From Finegoldia magna (GTDB taxonomy: Bacteria > Bacillota > Clostridia > Tissierellales > Peptoniphilaceae), in contig NZ_JAGYZD010000015.1 in assembly GCF_018371055.1 (NCBI RefSeq), positions 1-15,984 on the forward strand: 15,984 nt of DNA, written 5' to 3'. The position numbers and the translations under genes are program-made. The notes under the pieces were generated by a model. It was not told the DNA's origin and did no database searches. It was given only the letters and a program-made list of their open reading frames with translations. This document shows positions 7,518 through 14,705 of this stretch, one piece after another. Every line of letters begins with the position of its first letter. Position 1 is the first letter of the stretch.

Positions 7518-9059
7518 ATGAGCACCGCGACATCTTTAATAATTGCTATAATTGCTGCAATTTTAGGTATTGTAATAGGTTTCTTTTTGAGAAAAAGCAT
7601 GGCTGAGAAAAAAATCAGAAGTGCTGAAGATTATGCTGTTAAAATAATTGAAGATGCAAACAAAGATGCTGAAACTAAGAAAAAAGAACTATTAGTAGAA
7701 GCAAAAGATGAAATCTTTAAGATGAAAAGTGATTTGGATCGAGAAAACAAATCTCGATTGAAAGAAATCAGTCGTCAAGAAGATAGACTTAATTCTAAAG
7801 AAGAAAATTTAGAACGAAAAAATGCATCATTAGAAAAGAAGCATAAAAAGCTAGATTCAGAATTAAAGAAAGCTGATGATATGCAACAAAAAATTCAATC
7901 CATAATAGATGAAAAAGAATTAGAATTGGAAAAAGTTGCAGGATTAACAAGCGATGAAGCTAAGAACATTGTTCTTGATAGAGTTAAATCTGAAACAATA
8001 CGTGAGCAAGCTGCTATTATTAAAGAAATCGAATCCAAAACTAAGGAAGAATCTGAAAAATTTGCAAGAGAAATCATTAGTACATCAATTCAAAGATATG
8101 CCGCAGATCAAGTAGCGGAATCTACTGTGTCTGTTGTTAATTTACCAAATGACGATATGAAAGGTAGAATCATTGGTCGTGAAGGTAGAAACATTAGAGC
8201 ATTTGAAACTTTAACAGGTGTAGATTTAATAATTGATGATACTCCAGAAGCGGTTGTATTATCAGCTTTTGATCCTGTAAGACGTGAAATTGCAAGAATC
8301 GCTTTGGAAAAACTTATAGTTGATGGAAGAATTCATCCTACTAGAATTGAAGAAATGGTTGAAAAAGCCAAAAAAGAAGTAGATAATACTATAAGAGAAA
8401 AAGGCGAAGAAGCTTGTGATGAAACTAATGTACATGGTTTACATCCAGAATTGATTAAAATTCTAGGTAAACTACATTACAGAACAAGTTATGGACAAAA
8501 TGTTCTTAAACATTCTATTGAGGTATCTAATATCGCTGGAATGCTTGCAAGTGAACTAGGAGTAAACGTGAAATTAGCTAAAAGAGGTGGATTACTTCAC
8601 GATTTAGGAAAAGCAATTGACCACGAAATCGAAGGACCACACGTTGAACTAGGTGTTAACGCTGCCAAAAGATTCAAAGAACCAAAAGATGTTATCAATT
8701 GTATTGAGGCTCATCATGGCGATGTTGAACCAACATGTATTGAATCTATATTAGTTCAATCTGCTGATGCAATATCAGCAGCAAGACCTGGAGCTAGACG
8801 TGAATCTATGGAAAACTATATCCAAAGATTAGAAAATCTAGAACAAATAGCTAATTCATTTGATGGTATTGAAAGTTCTTATGCTATACAAGCTGGTAGA
8901 GAAATCAGAATTATGGTTAAACCAGAAGTTATTGACGAAAGCTCTATGGTTATATTAGCAAAAGATGTAGCTCATAAAATTGAAAGTGAATTAGAATATC
9001 CTGGACAAATTAAAGTAAATGTCATTAGAGAAAATAGGGTATCAGATTACGCAAAATAA
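7518..9059 (+). CDS. rny: Ribonuclease Y
   Basis: Membrane-bound endoribonuclease that starts mRNA decay in Firmicutes. Order of parts: one N-terminal transmembrane helix (~5-24), a long charged coiled coil (~28-140), a KH RNA-binding domain with [11 protein letters not shown] at 216-226, and an HD domain with H332 and the metal-binding pair H361-D362 ([13 protein letters not shown]). Length (513 residues) is close to the ~520 usual for the family. The ATG at 7518 is chosen because AAGGGGGT lies 7-14 bases upstream and the protein then starts with the membrane helix. A TTG at 7497 in frame would put the ribosome site inside the gene. A hairpin lies just after the stop. Confidence 0.97.
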   Translation: MSTATSLIIAIIAAILGIVIGFFLRKSMAEKKIRSAEDYAVKIIEDANKDAETKKKELLVEAKDEIFKMKSDLDRENKSRLKEISRQEDRLNSKEENLERKNASLEKKHKKLDSELKKADDMQQKIQSIIDEKELELEKVAGLTSDEAKNIVLDRVKSETIREQAAIIKEIESKTKEESEKFAREIISTSIQRYAADQVAESTVSVVNLPNDDMKGRIIGREGRNIRAFETLTGVDLIIDDTPEAVVLSAFDPVRREIARIALEKLIVDGRIHPTRIEEMVEKAKKEVDNTIREKGEEACDETNVHGLHPELIKILGKLHYRTSYGQNVLKHSIEVSNIAGMLASELGVNVKLAKRGGLLHDLGKAIDHEIEGPHVELGVNAAKRFKEPKDVINCIEAHHGDVEPTCIESILVQSADAISAARPGARRESMENYIQRLENLEQIANSFDGIESSYAIQAGREIRIMVKPEVIDESSMVILAKDVAHKIESELEYPGQIKVNVIRENRVSDYAK

Positions 9060-9069
9060 GAATTAACTT

Positions 9070-9095
9070 AGAAGGTCAACACATGTTGACCTTCT
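9070..9095 (+). terminator. Hairpin after rny
   Basis: AGAAGGTCAAC (9070-9080), loop ACAT, and GTTGACCTTCT (9085-9095) form an 11-bp perfect stem. The following bases (TCTAATATG) contain no real U-tract, so termination may be partial. No clear promoter lies between it and the next gene, which suggests read-through or mRNA 3'-end protection. Confidence 0.55.
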
Positions 9096-9127
9096 TCTAA
9101 TATGAAAAACTTTAAAAGGATTTAAAA

Positions 9128-9949
9128 ATGATTGATATGCACGTACATTCTACAGAAAGTGATGGAAGATTAAGTATTGAAGAAATTCAAAAAACTGCAA
9201 ATAAAAATCATATAGATGAAATTGCAATTACTGATCATGATATTTTAATGTCTCCTGATCCAGAACTTTGTAATACTAACATCATAAAAGCTGTAGAATT
9301 TGGTATAACTTATAAAAACAAAGAAGTACATATTCTTGGGTATTATGTAGATAGTTACAATGAAAACTTACGAAAAATTTCTGAATTGGCTATAAATGAT
9401 AGAGCAAATAGACTTGATATTTTTGAGAAGAATTTTGCTAAATTCGGAATCAAAATTGACAAAGAAAAAGTCCTAAATTATAGTAAGGATAAAGTTTTTT
9501 CTAGAAGTAATTTAGCTCAATACTTAGTTGATATTAATATATGCAAAAATAAAAACGAAGCTTTTAACGAATATTTGTCTCCAAAAGGTAAATGTTATGT
9601 CGCAAAAAACTTCACATCACTACAAAACATTATTGATTCTATAAAATCAGCTAATGGAGTATGTGTTTTAGCACATCCTATAACATTGAATGATGATAAT
9701 ATCGTAAATGAAATAATAGATATGGGTATTGATGGAATTGAAGTAATTAATTCAAAGCACTCATTTACTGATATAAAAAAATATTTAAATATAGCGATAA
9801 AAAACAGGCTACTATATACAGCAGGAAGCGACTGTCATGGTAAGCAGTTTGATGGTAACTATTTAATGGGAAATTTTGCATTAAATTATTCATCACTTAA
9901 ATCTATAAAAAAACTACACGAATTAAGGAGCAATTATGTTATCAAATAA
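9128..9949 (+). CDS. PHP-domain phosphoesterase, TrpH/RNase AM-like
   Basis: Predicted metal-dependent phosphoesterase of the PHP family. Family members of this kind hydrolyse nucleoside 3',5'-bisphosphates or act as 5'-3' exonucleases on short RNA (E. coli TrpH/RNase AM). Visible metal-site motifs are H5-x-H7, T-D36-H37-D38, E57, H68, a later V-L-A-H-P, and G-S-D-C-H close to the C terminus. An inserted helical region (~85-165) sits between E57/H68 and AHP, as in the TrpH/YciV group. 273 residues is a normal length. AAAGGA lies 7 bases before the ATG. The stop overlaps the aminotransferase by 14 bases, so the two are coupled. Position after rny suits an RNA-turnover role, but this is inference; histidinol-phosphatase is less likely. 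Confidence 0.85.
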   Translation: MIDMHVHSTESDGRLSIEEIQKTANKNHIDEIAITDHDILMSPDPELCNTNIIKAVEFGITYKNKEVHILGYYVDSYNENLRKISELAINDRANRLDIFEKNFAKFGIKIDKEKVLNYSKDKVFSRSNLAQYLVDINICKNKNEAFNEYLSPKGKCYVAKNFTSLQNIIDSIKSANGVCVLAHPITLNDDNIVNEIIDMGIDGIEVINSKHSFTDIKKYLNIAIKNRLLYTAGSDCHGKQFDGNYLMGNFALNYSSLKSIKKLHELRSNYVIK

Positions 9950-11111
9950 AATTAACAGTATAAATCCATCTTTAACACTTGAGTTGAGTGCTAAAATTAA
10001 TAAATTAAAAAAAGAAGGAATAAAAGTCTATAACTTTACAGTTGGAGAACCGGACTTTAAGACTCCTAGATATATAATTGATAAAAATATAGAGTACTTG
10101 GATAACGGAATTGTTAGATATACCGATACTAGCGGAATACCTGATTTACGAGAAGAAATAAGTTTAAAACTTAACAAATTTAACCATATAAAATGCGATA
10201 AAGATTCTATAGTCGTATCTACTGGAGCTAAACAAGCAATAGTTAATAGCTTATTTGCATTAACTAATCCTAATGATGAAGTTCTTATACCATCACCATA
10301 TTGGTTAAGTTATCCTGAAATGTGTAAATTAACAGATTGTAAGCCTGTCATTTTACCATATAATGAACACTTTAAAGTCGATGTCGATATATTAAACCAA
10401 TATAAAAACTCAAACACTAAGTGTCTTATATTAAATAATCCTTCTAATCCTACAGGAGTTATTTATTCAAAAGAAGAGTTACTTAGTATTGGTAACTGGG
10501 CAGTTGATAATAATATTTATATTATATCTGATGAAATTTACGAAAGATTATCATATGATAAAGAATTTATAAGTATAGGATCATTATCCGATAAAATTAA
10601 TGAGATAACAATAACAATAAATGGTTTTTCAAAGGCTTATGCAATGACTGGATTTAGGTTGGGATATTCTTGTAGCTCTAAGGAGGTCTCTAAGCTCATA
10701 AAAAGACTTCAAGGACATATTACATCAAACGCGAATACATTGAGCCAAATAGCCGGTTTAACAGCGTTAAAAGACGAATCTAATGAAGTAGAGCAAATGA
10801 TTGTGGAATTTAAGTCCAGAAGAGACTATATAGTATCAAAATTAGATGAATTTAACTTAGAATATATTTATCCAACAGGAGCATTCTATGTATTTATTAA
10901 AATGGATCAATTTTATAATAGCACAATTAATAATTCTTTAGAATTATGTAATGAATTGCTTTCAAAATATAATATTGCATTTGTACCAGGTATTGTTTTT
11001 GGAGATGATAAATATATTAGAATGAGCTATGCAACAAGTATTGAAGATATTAAACAAGGATTAGAAAACTTAAACAATTTCATATCAGATCTTAAAAAAT
11101 ATAGCGAATAA
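9936..11111 (+). CDS. Class I/II PLP aminotransferase (aspartate aminotransferase-like)
   Basis: Cytosolic pyridoxal-phosphate enzyme, most like the Bacillus AspB/thermophilic aspartate aminotransferase group, which transfers the amino group from aspartate to 2-oxoglutarate. Seen in sequence: FTVGEPDF (34-41), STGAKQA for phosphate contact (~95-101), NNPSNPTG (167-174), SDEIYERL with D199 and Y202, and the Schiff-base lysine K233 in NGFSKAYAMTGFRLGY. A C-terminal YIRMSYA supplies the carboxylate-binding Arg expected in the fold. 391 residues is the usual length. The start is set by AAGGAG at 9925-9930, inside the end of the PHP gene. A strong terminator overlaps its 3' end. True substrate (Asp, aromatic or other) cannot be fixed from motifs, so no symbol is given. 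Confidence 0.92.
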   Translation: MLSNKINSINPSLTLELSAKINKLKKEGIKVYNFTVGEPDFKTPRYIIDKNIEYLDNGIVRYTDTSGIPDLREEISLKLNKFNHIKCDKDSIVVSTGAKQAIVNSLFALTNPNDEVLIPSPYWLSYPEMCKLTDCKPVILPYNEHFKVDVDILNQYKNSNTKCLILNNPSNPTGVIYSKEELLSIGNWAVDNNIYIISDEIYERLSYDKEFISIGSLSDKINEITITINGFSKAYAMTGFRLGYSCSSKEVSKLIKRLQGHITSNANTLSQIAGLTALKDESNEVEQMIVEFKSRRDYIVSKLDEFNLEYIYPTGAFYVFIKMDQFYNSTINNSLELCNELLSKYNIAFVPGIVFGDDKYIRMSYATSIEDIKQGLENLNNFISDLKKYSE

Positions 11112-11129
11112 AATTTGCTATATTTTTTT
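11094..11129 (+). terminator. Rho-independent terminator of the aminotransferase operon
   Basis: A 12-bp stem, AAAAAATATAGC (11094-11105) with GCTATATTTTTT (11117-11128), encloses the aminotransferase stop codon and runs into a 7-T tract at 11123-11129. The tract also supplies the first bases of the next promoter's -35 element. Confidence 0.85.
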
Positions 11130-11156
11130 GACAATAGAGGATGATTTTGATAAAAT
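11128..11156 (+). promoter_or_regulatory. Promoter of the tyrosine recombinase gene
   Basis: Consensus TTGACA (11128-11133), 17-base spacer, TAAAAT (11151-11156): one mismatch from the sigma-A consensus. The predicted start, near 11163, lies at the left arm of a large inverted repeat. Confidence 0.8.
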
Positions 11157-11158
11157 TA

Positions 11159-11190
11159 TAATGTCACAAAATAATAATTTTGTGACATTA
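11159..11190. repeat. 14-bp inverted repeat at the recombinase transcription start
   Basis: TAATGTCACAAAAT (11159-11172), loop AATA, and ATTTTGTGACATTA (11177-11190) are perfectly complementary. No U-tract follows, so it is not a terminator. It could be an operator immediately after the -10 element or a 5'-end hairpin stabilising the mRNA; the sequence does not decide. The arm order (TGTCACA then TGTGACA) is opposite to a CRP/FNR-type site. Confidence 0.8.
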
Positions 11191-11213
11191 AGGTTATGGA
11201 TTTTGGAGGTACT

Positions 11214-12188
11214 ATGAATAGCTATCCTATGATACTTATGGATTTTTTAGACTACTTAGAAACTATTAAAGGACGTTCGTCAAACACAGTTAAAGAATAT
11301 GCTTACGATATCAATTTAATGATTAAATACATTATAGCGCGTAAGCAAAATATAAAATTAAAATCATTTGATGATATTGTTAATATTGATTCTTCTGATG
11401 TAGATTTGAATTTTTTCAAAAATATCGATGTTATTGATTTGCACTCTTTTATGGGATTTTTAGACCATAACAGATCCAATGGTTCATCTACACGTAGCCG
11501 TAAAACTTCTAGTATAAGAACTTTTTATAAGTATCTTATCAATATAAGAAAATTAGATATATTAAACCCTGCAGAACTTTTAGACTCGCCGAAAAAAAAT
11601 ATTAGACAACCAGTATATCTCACGCTTGATGAATCATTAGATTTACTTAAAGTTATATTACGTGAAAAAGATGAAGAAATAAAAGCTCGTGATTACTGTA
11701 TTACAGTTTTATTTTTAAACTGTGGAATGAGACTATCTGAGCTAAGCAGCATAAACATTGATCATATAAAAACAAATACATTGAGAGTTATCGGTAAAGG
11801 AAACAAAGAAAGAACAGTTTATCTAAATGATATGTGTTTGGATGCTTTAGATAATTATCTTAAAATAAGACCAGAAATAGATAATGACGCTCTTTTTATT
11901 AGTAAAAAAAGAAATCGAATGAGTAATCGTGCTATACAGTACAGAATTGAACATTATTTAAAAGTTGGTGGATTTGACACTAGTTTATACAGTGTTCATA
12001 AATTACGTCACACTGCAGCGACATTAATGTATCAATATGGTAATGTCGATATAAAAGTATTGCAAGAAATTTTAGGACATGAATCAGTGTCAACCACACA
12101 AATATACACCCATGTAGATAATAACAGTTTAAGAAGTGCAGTAAATAAAAATCCACTTAATAGCTTGAACAACGATTTAAAAAAATAA
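11214..12188 (+). CDS. Tyrosine recombinase, XerC/XerD family
   Basis: Site-specific DNA recombinase. Xer proteins resolve chromosome dimers at dif and are activated by the FtsK gamma domain; ftsK is also in this window. An N-terminal SAM-like core-binding domain (~8-112) precedes the catalytic domain. All catalytic residues are present: R173 (NCGMRLSEL), K195 (IGKGNKER), H262-x-x-R265 (HKLRHTAA), H289 (LGHESVSTTQ) and the nucleophile Y298 (IYTHV). 324 residues is slightly longer than typical Xer (~295-305), with extra residues at ~48-72 and at the C terminus. I chose the ATG at 11214, where GGAGGT at 11205-11210 gives a rather short spacing. The ATG at 11196 would add six residues but has no usable ribosome site. 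Whether it is XerC, XerD or a single XerS-like enzyme is unresolved. Confidence 0.92.
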   Translation: MNSYPMILMDFLDYLETIKGRSSNTVKEYAYDINLMIKYIIARKQNIKLKSFDDIVNIDSSDVDLNFFKNIDVIDLHSFMGFLDHNRSNGSSTRSRKTSSIRTFYKYLINIRKLDILNPAELLDSPKKNIRQPVYLTLDESLDLLKVILREKDEEIKARDYCITVLFLNCGMRLSELSSINIDHIKTNTLRVIGKGNKERTVYLNDMCLDALDNYLKIRPEIDNDALFISKKRNRMSNRAIQYRIEHYLKVGGFDTSLYSVHKLRHTAATLMYQYGNVDIKVLQEILGHESVSTTQIYTHVDNNSLRSAVNKNPLNSLNNDLKK

Positions 12189-12202
12189 TAACTAAGAAAA
12201 AA

Positions 12203-12227
12203 AAGATCAAGACATGTGCTTGATCTT
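12203..12227 (-). terminator. Rho-independent terminator for the yneA-like gene
   Basis: AAGATCAAG (12203-12211) pairs with CTTGATCTT (12219-12227) around a 7-base loop. On the minus strand the hairpin is followed by eight U residues (the A-run at 12197-12204, partly shared with the stem), which is a good terminator about 40 bases after the yneA-like stop. In the plus direction the hairpin lacks a U-tract, so it would stop the recombinase transcript poorly. Confidence 0.8.
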
Positions 12228-12230
12228 CAT

Positions 12231-12265
12231 TACTGTTATTAGATAGTATTAGGAGTATAACAGTA
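12231..12265. repeat. Inverted repeat between convergent genes
   Basis: TACTGTTAT (12231-12239) and ATAACAGTA (12257-12265) are perfect complements separated by 17 bases, just past the stop of the yneA-like gene and before its terminator. Function not known; possibly a secondary 3'-UTR hairpin. Confidence 0.55.
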
Positions 12266-12267
12266 TC

Positions 12268-12579
12268 TTATTTATTTATTAAAGGTATGTTCAAATGTTC
12301 GCCTACTTTAATTGAGCTACCTTCTATAAATCTATTATATTGTTTTATTATTGATATGAATTGTCTTGTACTCATATTATCTGGTTTGAATTTTGTAGAA
12401 ATTTTCCATAATGAATCTGATGGTTCTACTATATAATACTCAGTGCTATATTCTTGATTCTCGTAATTACCATAACTAAGATTAGACGTTAATACTAAAA
12501 TCATCAAGGACAATGCTACAAAACAAATCGATATAAATCTAAAAAATTTGAACTTATTTGTAATTTTATATTTTTTCAT
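12268..12579 (-). CDS. yneA: LysM-domain SOS cell division inhibitor, YneA-like
   Basis: Small membrane-anchored LysM protein. In Bacillus subtilis, YneA (about 105 residues, N-terminal membrane segment plus LysM) is LexA-controlled, transcribed divergently from lexA, and delays septation while DNA is damaged. This protein has 103 residues: a basic N terminus, one hydrophobic segment (~13-32) followed by an outer stretch, and a LysM domain (~47-99) starting YYIVEPSDSLWKIS and ending IKVGEHLNIPL. LysM binds peptidoglycan, so the domain should sit outside the cell. The start is well set by GGGAGG (12584-12589 on the minus strand). The promoter contains a LexA box in its spacer and a second box downstream. 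The identity rests on size, architecture, location and operators rather than alignment. Confidence 0.87.
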   Translation of the reverse strand: MKKYKITNKFKFFRFISICFVALSLMILVLTSNLSYGNYENQEYSTEYYIVEPSDSLWKISTKFKPDNMSTRQFISIIKQYNRFIEGSSIKVGEHLNIPLINK

Positions 12580-12607
12580 ATTTCCTCCCGTTCAGAAACT
12601 ATTTTCT

Positions 12608-12619
12608 GTACATATGTTC
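12608..12619. promoter_or_regulatory. LexA box 2 in the yneA-lexA region
   Basis: GTACATATGTTC has one mismatch to GAAC-N4-GTTC. It lies 27 bases from box 1, centre to centre, in the early transcribed region of yneA. Two similar boxes in tandem fit tight SOS repression. Confidence 0.75.
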
Positions 12620-12628
12620 TACGGTTTT

Positions 12629-12657
12629 ATTCTACAACATATGTTCTTATATGTCAA
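12629..12657 (-). promoter_or_regulatory. yneA promoter
   Basis: On the minus strand: TTGACA (12657-12652), a 17-base spacer and TAGAAT (12634-12629). The spacer is largely a LexA box (12635-12646), so LexA and RNA polymerase would exclude each other. Confidence 0.85.
12635..12646. promoter_or_regulatory. LexA box 1 in the yneA-lexA region
   Basis: CAACATATGTTC (minus strand GAACATATGTTG) has one mismatch to GAAC-N4-GTTC and a perfect 10-bp palindromic core AACATATGTT. It lies in the spacer of the yneA promoter. Confidence 0.85.
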
Positions 12658-12685
12658 TAAAAATTTTTATGTTCTATTAAAAAAG

Positions 12686-12699
12686 GAAACAAATGTTTC
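12686..12699. promoter_or_regulatory. Variant LexA-like palindrome at the lexA promoter
   Basis: GAAACAAATGTTTC is a perfect 5+5 inverted repeat around AAAT. Its core AAAC-N4-GTTT differs from the LexA half-site by one base per arm, keeping the same 4-base centre. It sits just upstream of the lexA -10, where the -35 contact would fall, and is a plausible weak autoregulatory operator. Confidence 0.5.
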
Positions 12700-12715
12700 A
12701 TTTCTTGAAGAAATA

Positions 12716-12724
12716 TGATATAAT
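12716..12724 (+). promoter_or_regulatory. lexA promoter, extended -10
   Basis: TGATATAAT: TGn plus TATAAT at 12719-12724, 30 bases before the lexA ATG. There is no clear -35, as at recA. Confidence 0.72.
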
Positions 12725-12753
12725 CAAGAAAAGAATAGAAAAGGAGTATATTA

Positions 12754-13380
12754 ATGTACGATGATTTAACCTCTAAGCAAATAGAAATATTAAAATTTAT
12801 AAAAAGATATATAGATTACAAAGGATATCCCCCTGCTATTCGCGAAATTGGTGATAGTTTGAATATCAATTCTACATCAACTGTTCATAATAATATTTTG
12901 AAATTAGAAATGAAGGGTTATTTAAGAAGAGATCCATTAAAAAATAGAGCTTTAGAAATTATAGATAGTGTTTATGAAGAACAAGAAAACGAAATAAAAA
13001 AAGAAACTATAGATGTTCCTATTGTTGGTAAAGTTCAAGCTGGAATGCCAATTTTGGCCATAGAAAATGTCGAAGATACATTTCCTCTTCCTATTGAATA
13101 TACATCACAAGGTGTAGTTTTTATTTTGAAAGTCCAAGGAGAATCTATGATTGAAGACGGAATATTAAACGGCGATAAAATAATTGTTCGCAAACAAAAT
13201 ACTGCAAACAATGGTGATATTGTCGTTGCATTAATGGACGAATCGGCAACAGTTAAAAGATTTTATAGACATTCAGATCATATTGAATTAAGACCTTCAA
13301 ATTCAACTATGTATCCTATTATTGTAAAAGATGTAGAAATTTTAGGAAAAGTTATTGGTTTATACAGAACAATTTATTAA
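12754..13380 (+). CDS. lexA: SOS repressor LexA
   Basis: Transcription repressor of DNA-damage genes; RecA filaments stimulate its self-cleavage. An N-terminal winged-helix DNA-binding domain (~1-70, starting LTSKQIEILKFI) is followed by a linker and an S24 protease domain. The cleavage pair A96-G97 (VGKVQAGMPI) and the catalytic S131 (QGESMIEDG) and K168 (ATVKRF) are all present, so it should be active. 208 residues is the standard length. AAGGAG at 12741-12746 lies 7 bases before the ATG. Likely targets visible here are recA, yneA and possibly lexA itself. A strong terminator follows. Confidence 0.98.
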   Translation: MYDDLTSKQIEILKFIKRYIDYKGYPPAIREIGDSLNINSTSTVHNNILKLEMKGYLRRDPLKNRALEIIDSVYEEQENEIKKETIDVPIVGKVQAGMPILAIENVEDTFPLPIEYTSQGVVFILKVQGESMIEDGILNGDKIIVRKQNTANNGDIVVALMDESATVKRFYRHSDHIELRPSNSTMYPIIVKDVEILGKVIGLYRTIY

Positions 13381-13390
13381 ATAAAACTAT

Positions 13391-13424
13391 GCCCTCTAAT
13401 TATCACAATAATTAGAGGGCTTTT
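13391..13424. terminator. Terminator between lexA and the convergent PLP gene
   Basis: A perfect 13-bp stem, GCCCTCTAATTAT (13391-13403), loop CACA, and ATAATTAGAGGGC (13408-13420), is followed by TTTTGTCATTTT on the plus strand. It clearly terminates lexA and may also act for the minus-strand gene, where the trailing U-run is weaker. Confidence 0.88.
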
Positions 13425-13430
13425 GTCATT

Positions 13431-14705
13431 TTAAATTAGATTTTTATTTTTTAAATTCTTAACAACTTTCATACAAGCAAGTAATGCTTGATTATAACTC
13501 AGTGATCCTTGAAAATAAGCTACATAAGGCTCTCTTAAAGGACCATCAGCTGAAATCTCTATACTAGAACCATCTATAAAGCTTCCCGATGCCATTATGA
13601 CTTTATCATCATATCCAGGCATATCCCAAGGATAAGGAACTACGTGTGAATCTACGACAGATGACTCTTGAATTGATCTACAAAATTCTACAACTCTTTC
13701 TGCGTTTTTTAGAATAATCGCACAAATTATATCACTTCTTTTATCTTCTACATCAGGAATTGTTTTAAATCCTAATTTTTTAAATACGTGAGAAAATAAT
13801 AATGCTGATTTCATAGCTTCTATCGTAATTTTAGGAGCTAAAAATAATCCTTGTAATGTATTTCTAGTAGTACCAAAAGTTATTCCTACTTCCTTCCCTA
13901 TTCCTGGTGCAGTTAAAGTATTTGCTACCCTATCAATAATAGACTTTTTACCAGCAATGTATCCACCAGAAAGAGCTATTCCTCCACCTGGATTTTTTAT
14001 CAAAGATCCAGCAATAACATCACATCCAACTTCAATAGGCTCTTTGTATTCAGTAAACTCTCCGTAACAGTTATCAACCATGATGATAACTTCTGGAAAT
14101 TTTTCTTTGATAAATTTAGCTGCTTTTTCAATTTGTCCAATATTAATAGCATTTCTTAAGCTATATCCTGTTGACCTTTGAATAGCAATCATTTTTACCG
14201 AAGAGTCTATTTTAGATTCTACAGCTTCCAAATCTATATTATTATCTACCAAATCAACATAGTCAAAGTCAATTCCAAATTCTTTCAAATTACATGGAGA
14301 ATTGCCTTCAATGCCTATCACCTCTTGTAATGTATCGTAAGGCAAACCCGTAATATATAATAACTTATCTCCAGGCAATAATACGCCTTTCATTAACAAG
14401 CTCAATGCGTGAGTTCCAGAAGCAATTGAAGGTCTAACAAGGCAGTCTTCTGCCTTAAAAATATCCCTAAAAATCGCTTCACATTTATCTCTTCCAACAT
14501 CTCCATATCCATATCCAGTTGTTGATGCAAAATCAGTAGCTTGTAACTTATTGTCTTGGAAAGCTTTCAAAACCTTAAGTTGATTAACAAACTCCAAATT
14601 TTCCAATTCTTTAAATCTATCTGATAGTTGATTATTACTTTCTATGACTGTATCATAGCTAAAATCATCTACATCATACCATTCTTTTATTTTATCTTTT
14701 ATCAT
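13431..14705 (-). CDS. PLP-dependent methionine gamma-lyase-like protein (aluminium resistance family)
   Basis: Cytosolic protein of the cystathionine-lyase-like family often annotated as aluminium resistance or methionine gamma-lyase family protein (Bacillus YnbB type). Seen in the sequence: a glycine-rich segment STTGYGYGDVGRD (~61-73), SGTHA at 96-100 for cofactor phosphate contact, D211-N-C-Y (cofactor ring aspartate), and the probable Schiff-base lysine K237 in AGSLIKNPGGGIA. 424 residues is normal for the family. The reaction is not established by sequence; C-S lyase activity is inferred from the fold. The ATG lies 14 bases inside the miaA end, with only a weak ribosome site (GAAAG), so coupling to miaA is likely. 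The mutL-miaA-ynbB neighbourhood is a common Firmicute arrangement. Confidence 0.9.
   Translation of the reverse strand: MIKDKIKEWYDVDDFSYDTVIESNNQLSDRFKELENLEFVNQLKVLKAFQDNKLQATDFASTTGYGYGDVGRDKCEAIFRDIFKAEDCLVRPSIASGTHALSLLMKGVLLPGDKLLYITGLPYDTLQEVIGIEGNSPCNLKEFGIDFDYVDLVDNNIDLEAVESKIDSSVKMIAIQRSTGYSLRNAINIGQIEKAAKFIKEKFPEVIIMVDNCYGEFTEYKEPIEVGCDVIAGSLIKNPGGGIALSGGYIAGKKSIIDRVANTLTAPGIGKEVGITFGTTRNTLQGLFLAPKITIEAMKSALLFSHVFKKLGFKTIPDVEDKRSDIICAIILKNAERVVEFCRSIQESSVVDSHVVPYPWDMPGYDDKVIMASGSFIDGSSIEISADGPLREPYVAYFQGSLSYNQALLACMKVVKNLKNKNLI

Noticed and set aside
8498..8514. GGACAAAATGTTC as another LexA box
   Set aside because: Five-base centre and a mismatch in the left arm, inside the rny coding region; coding constraint explains it.
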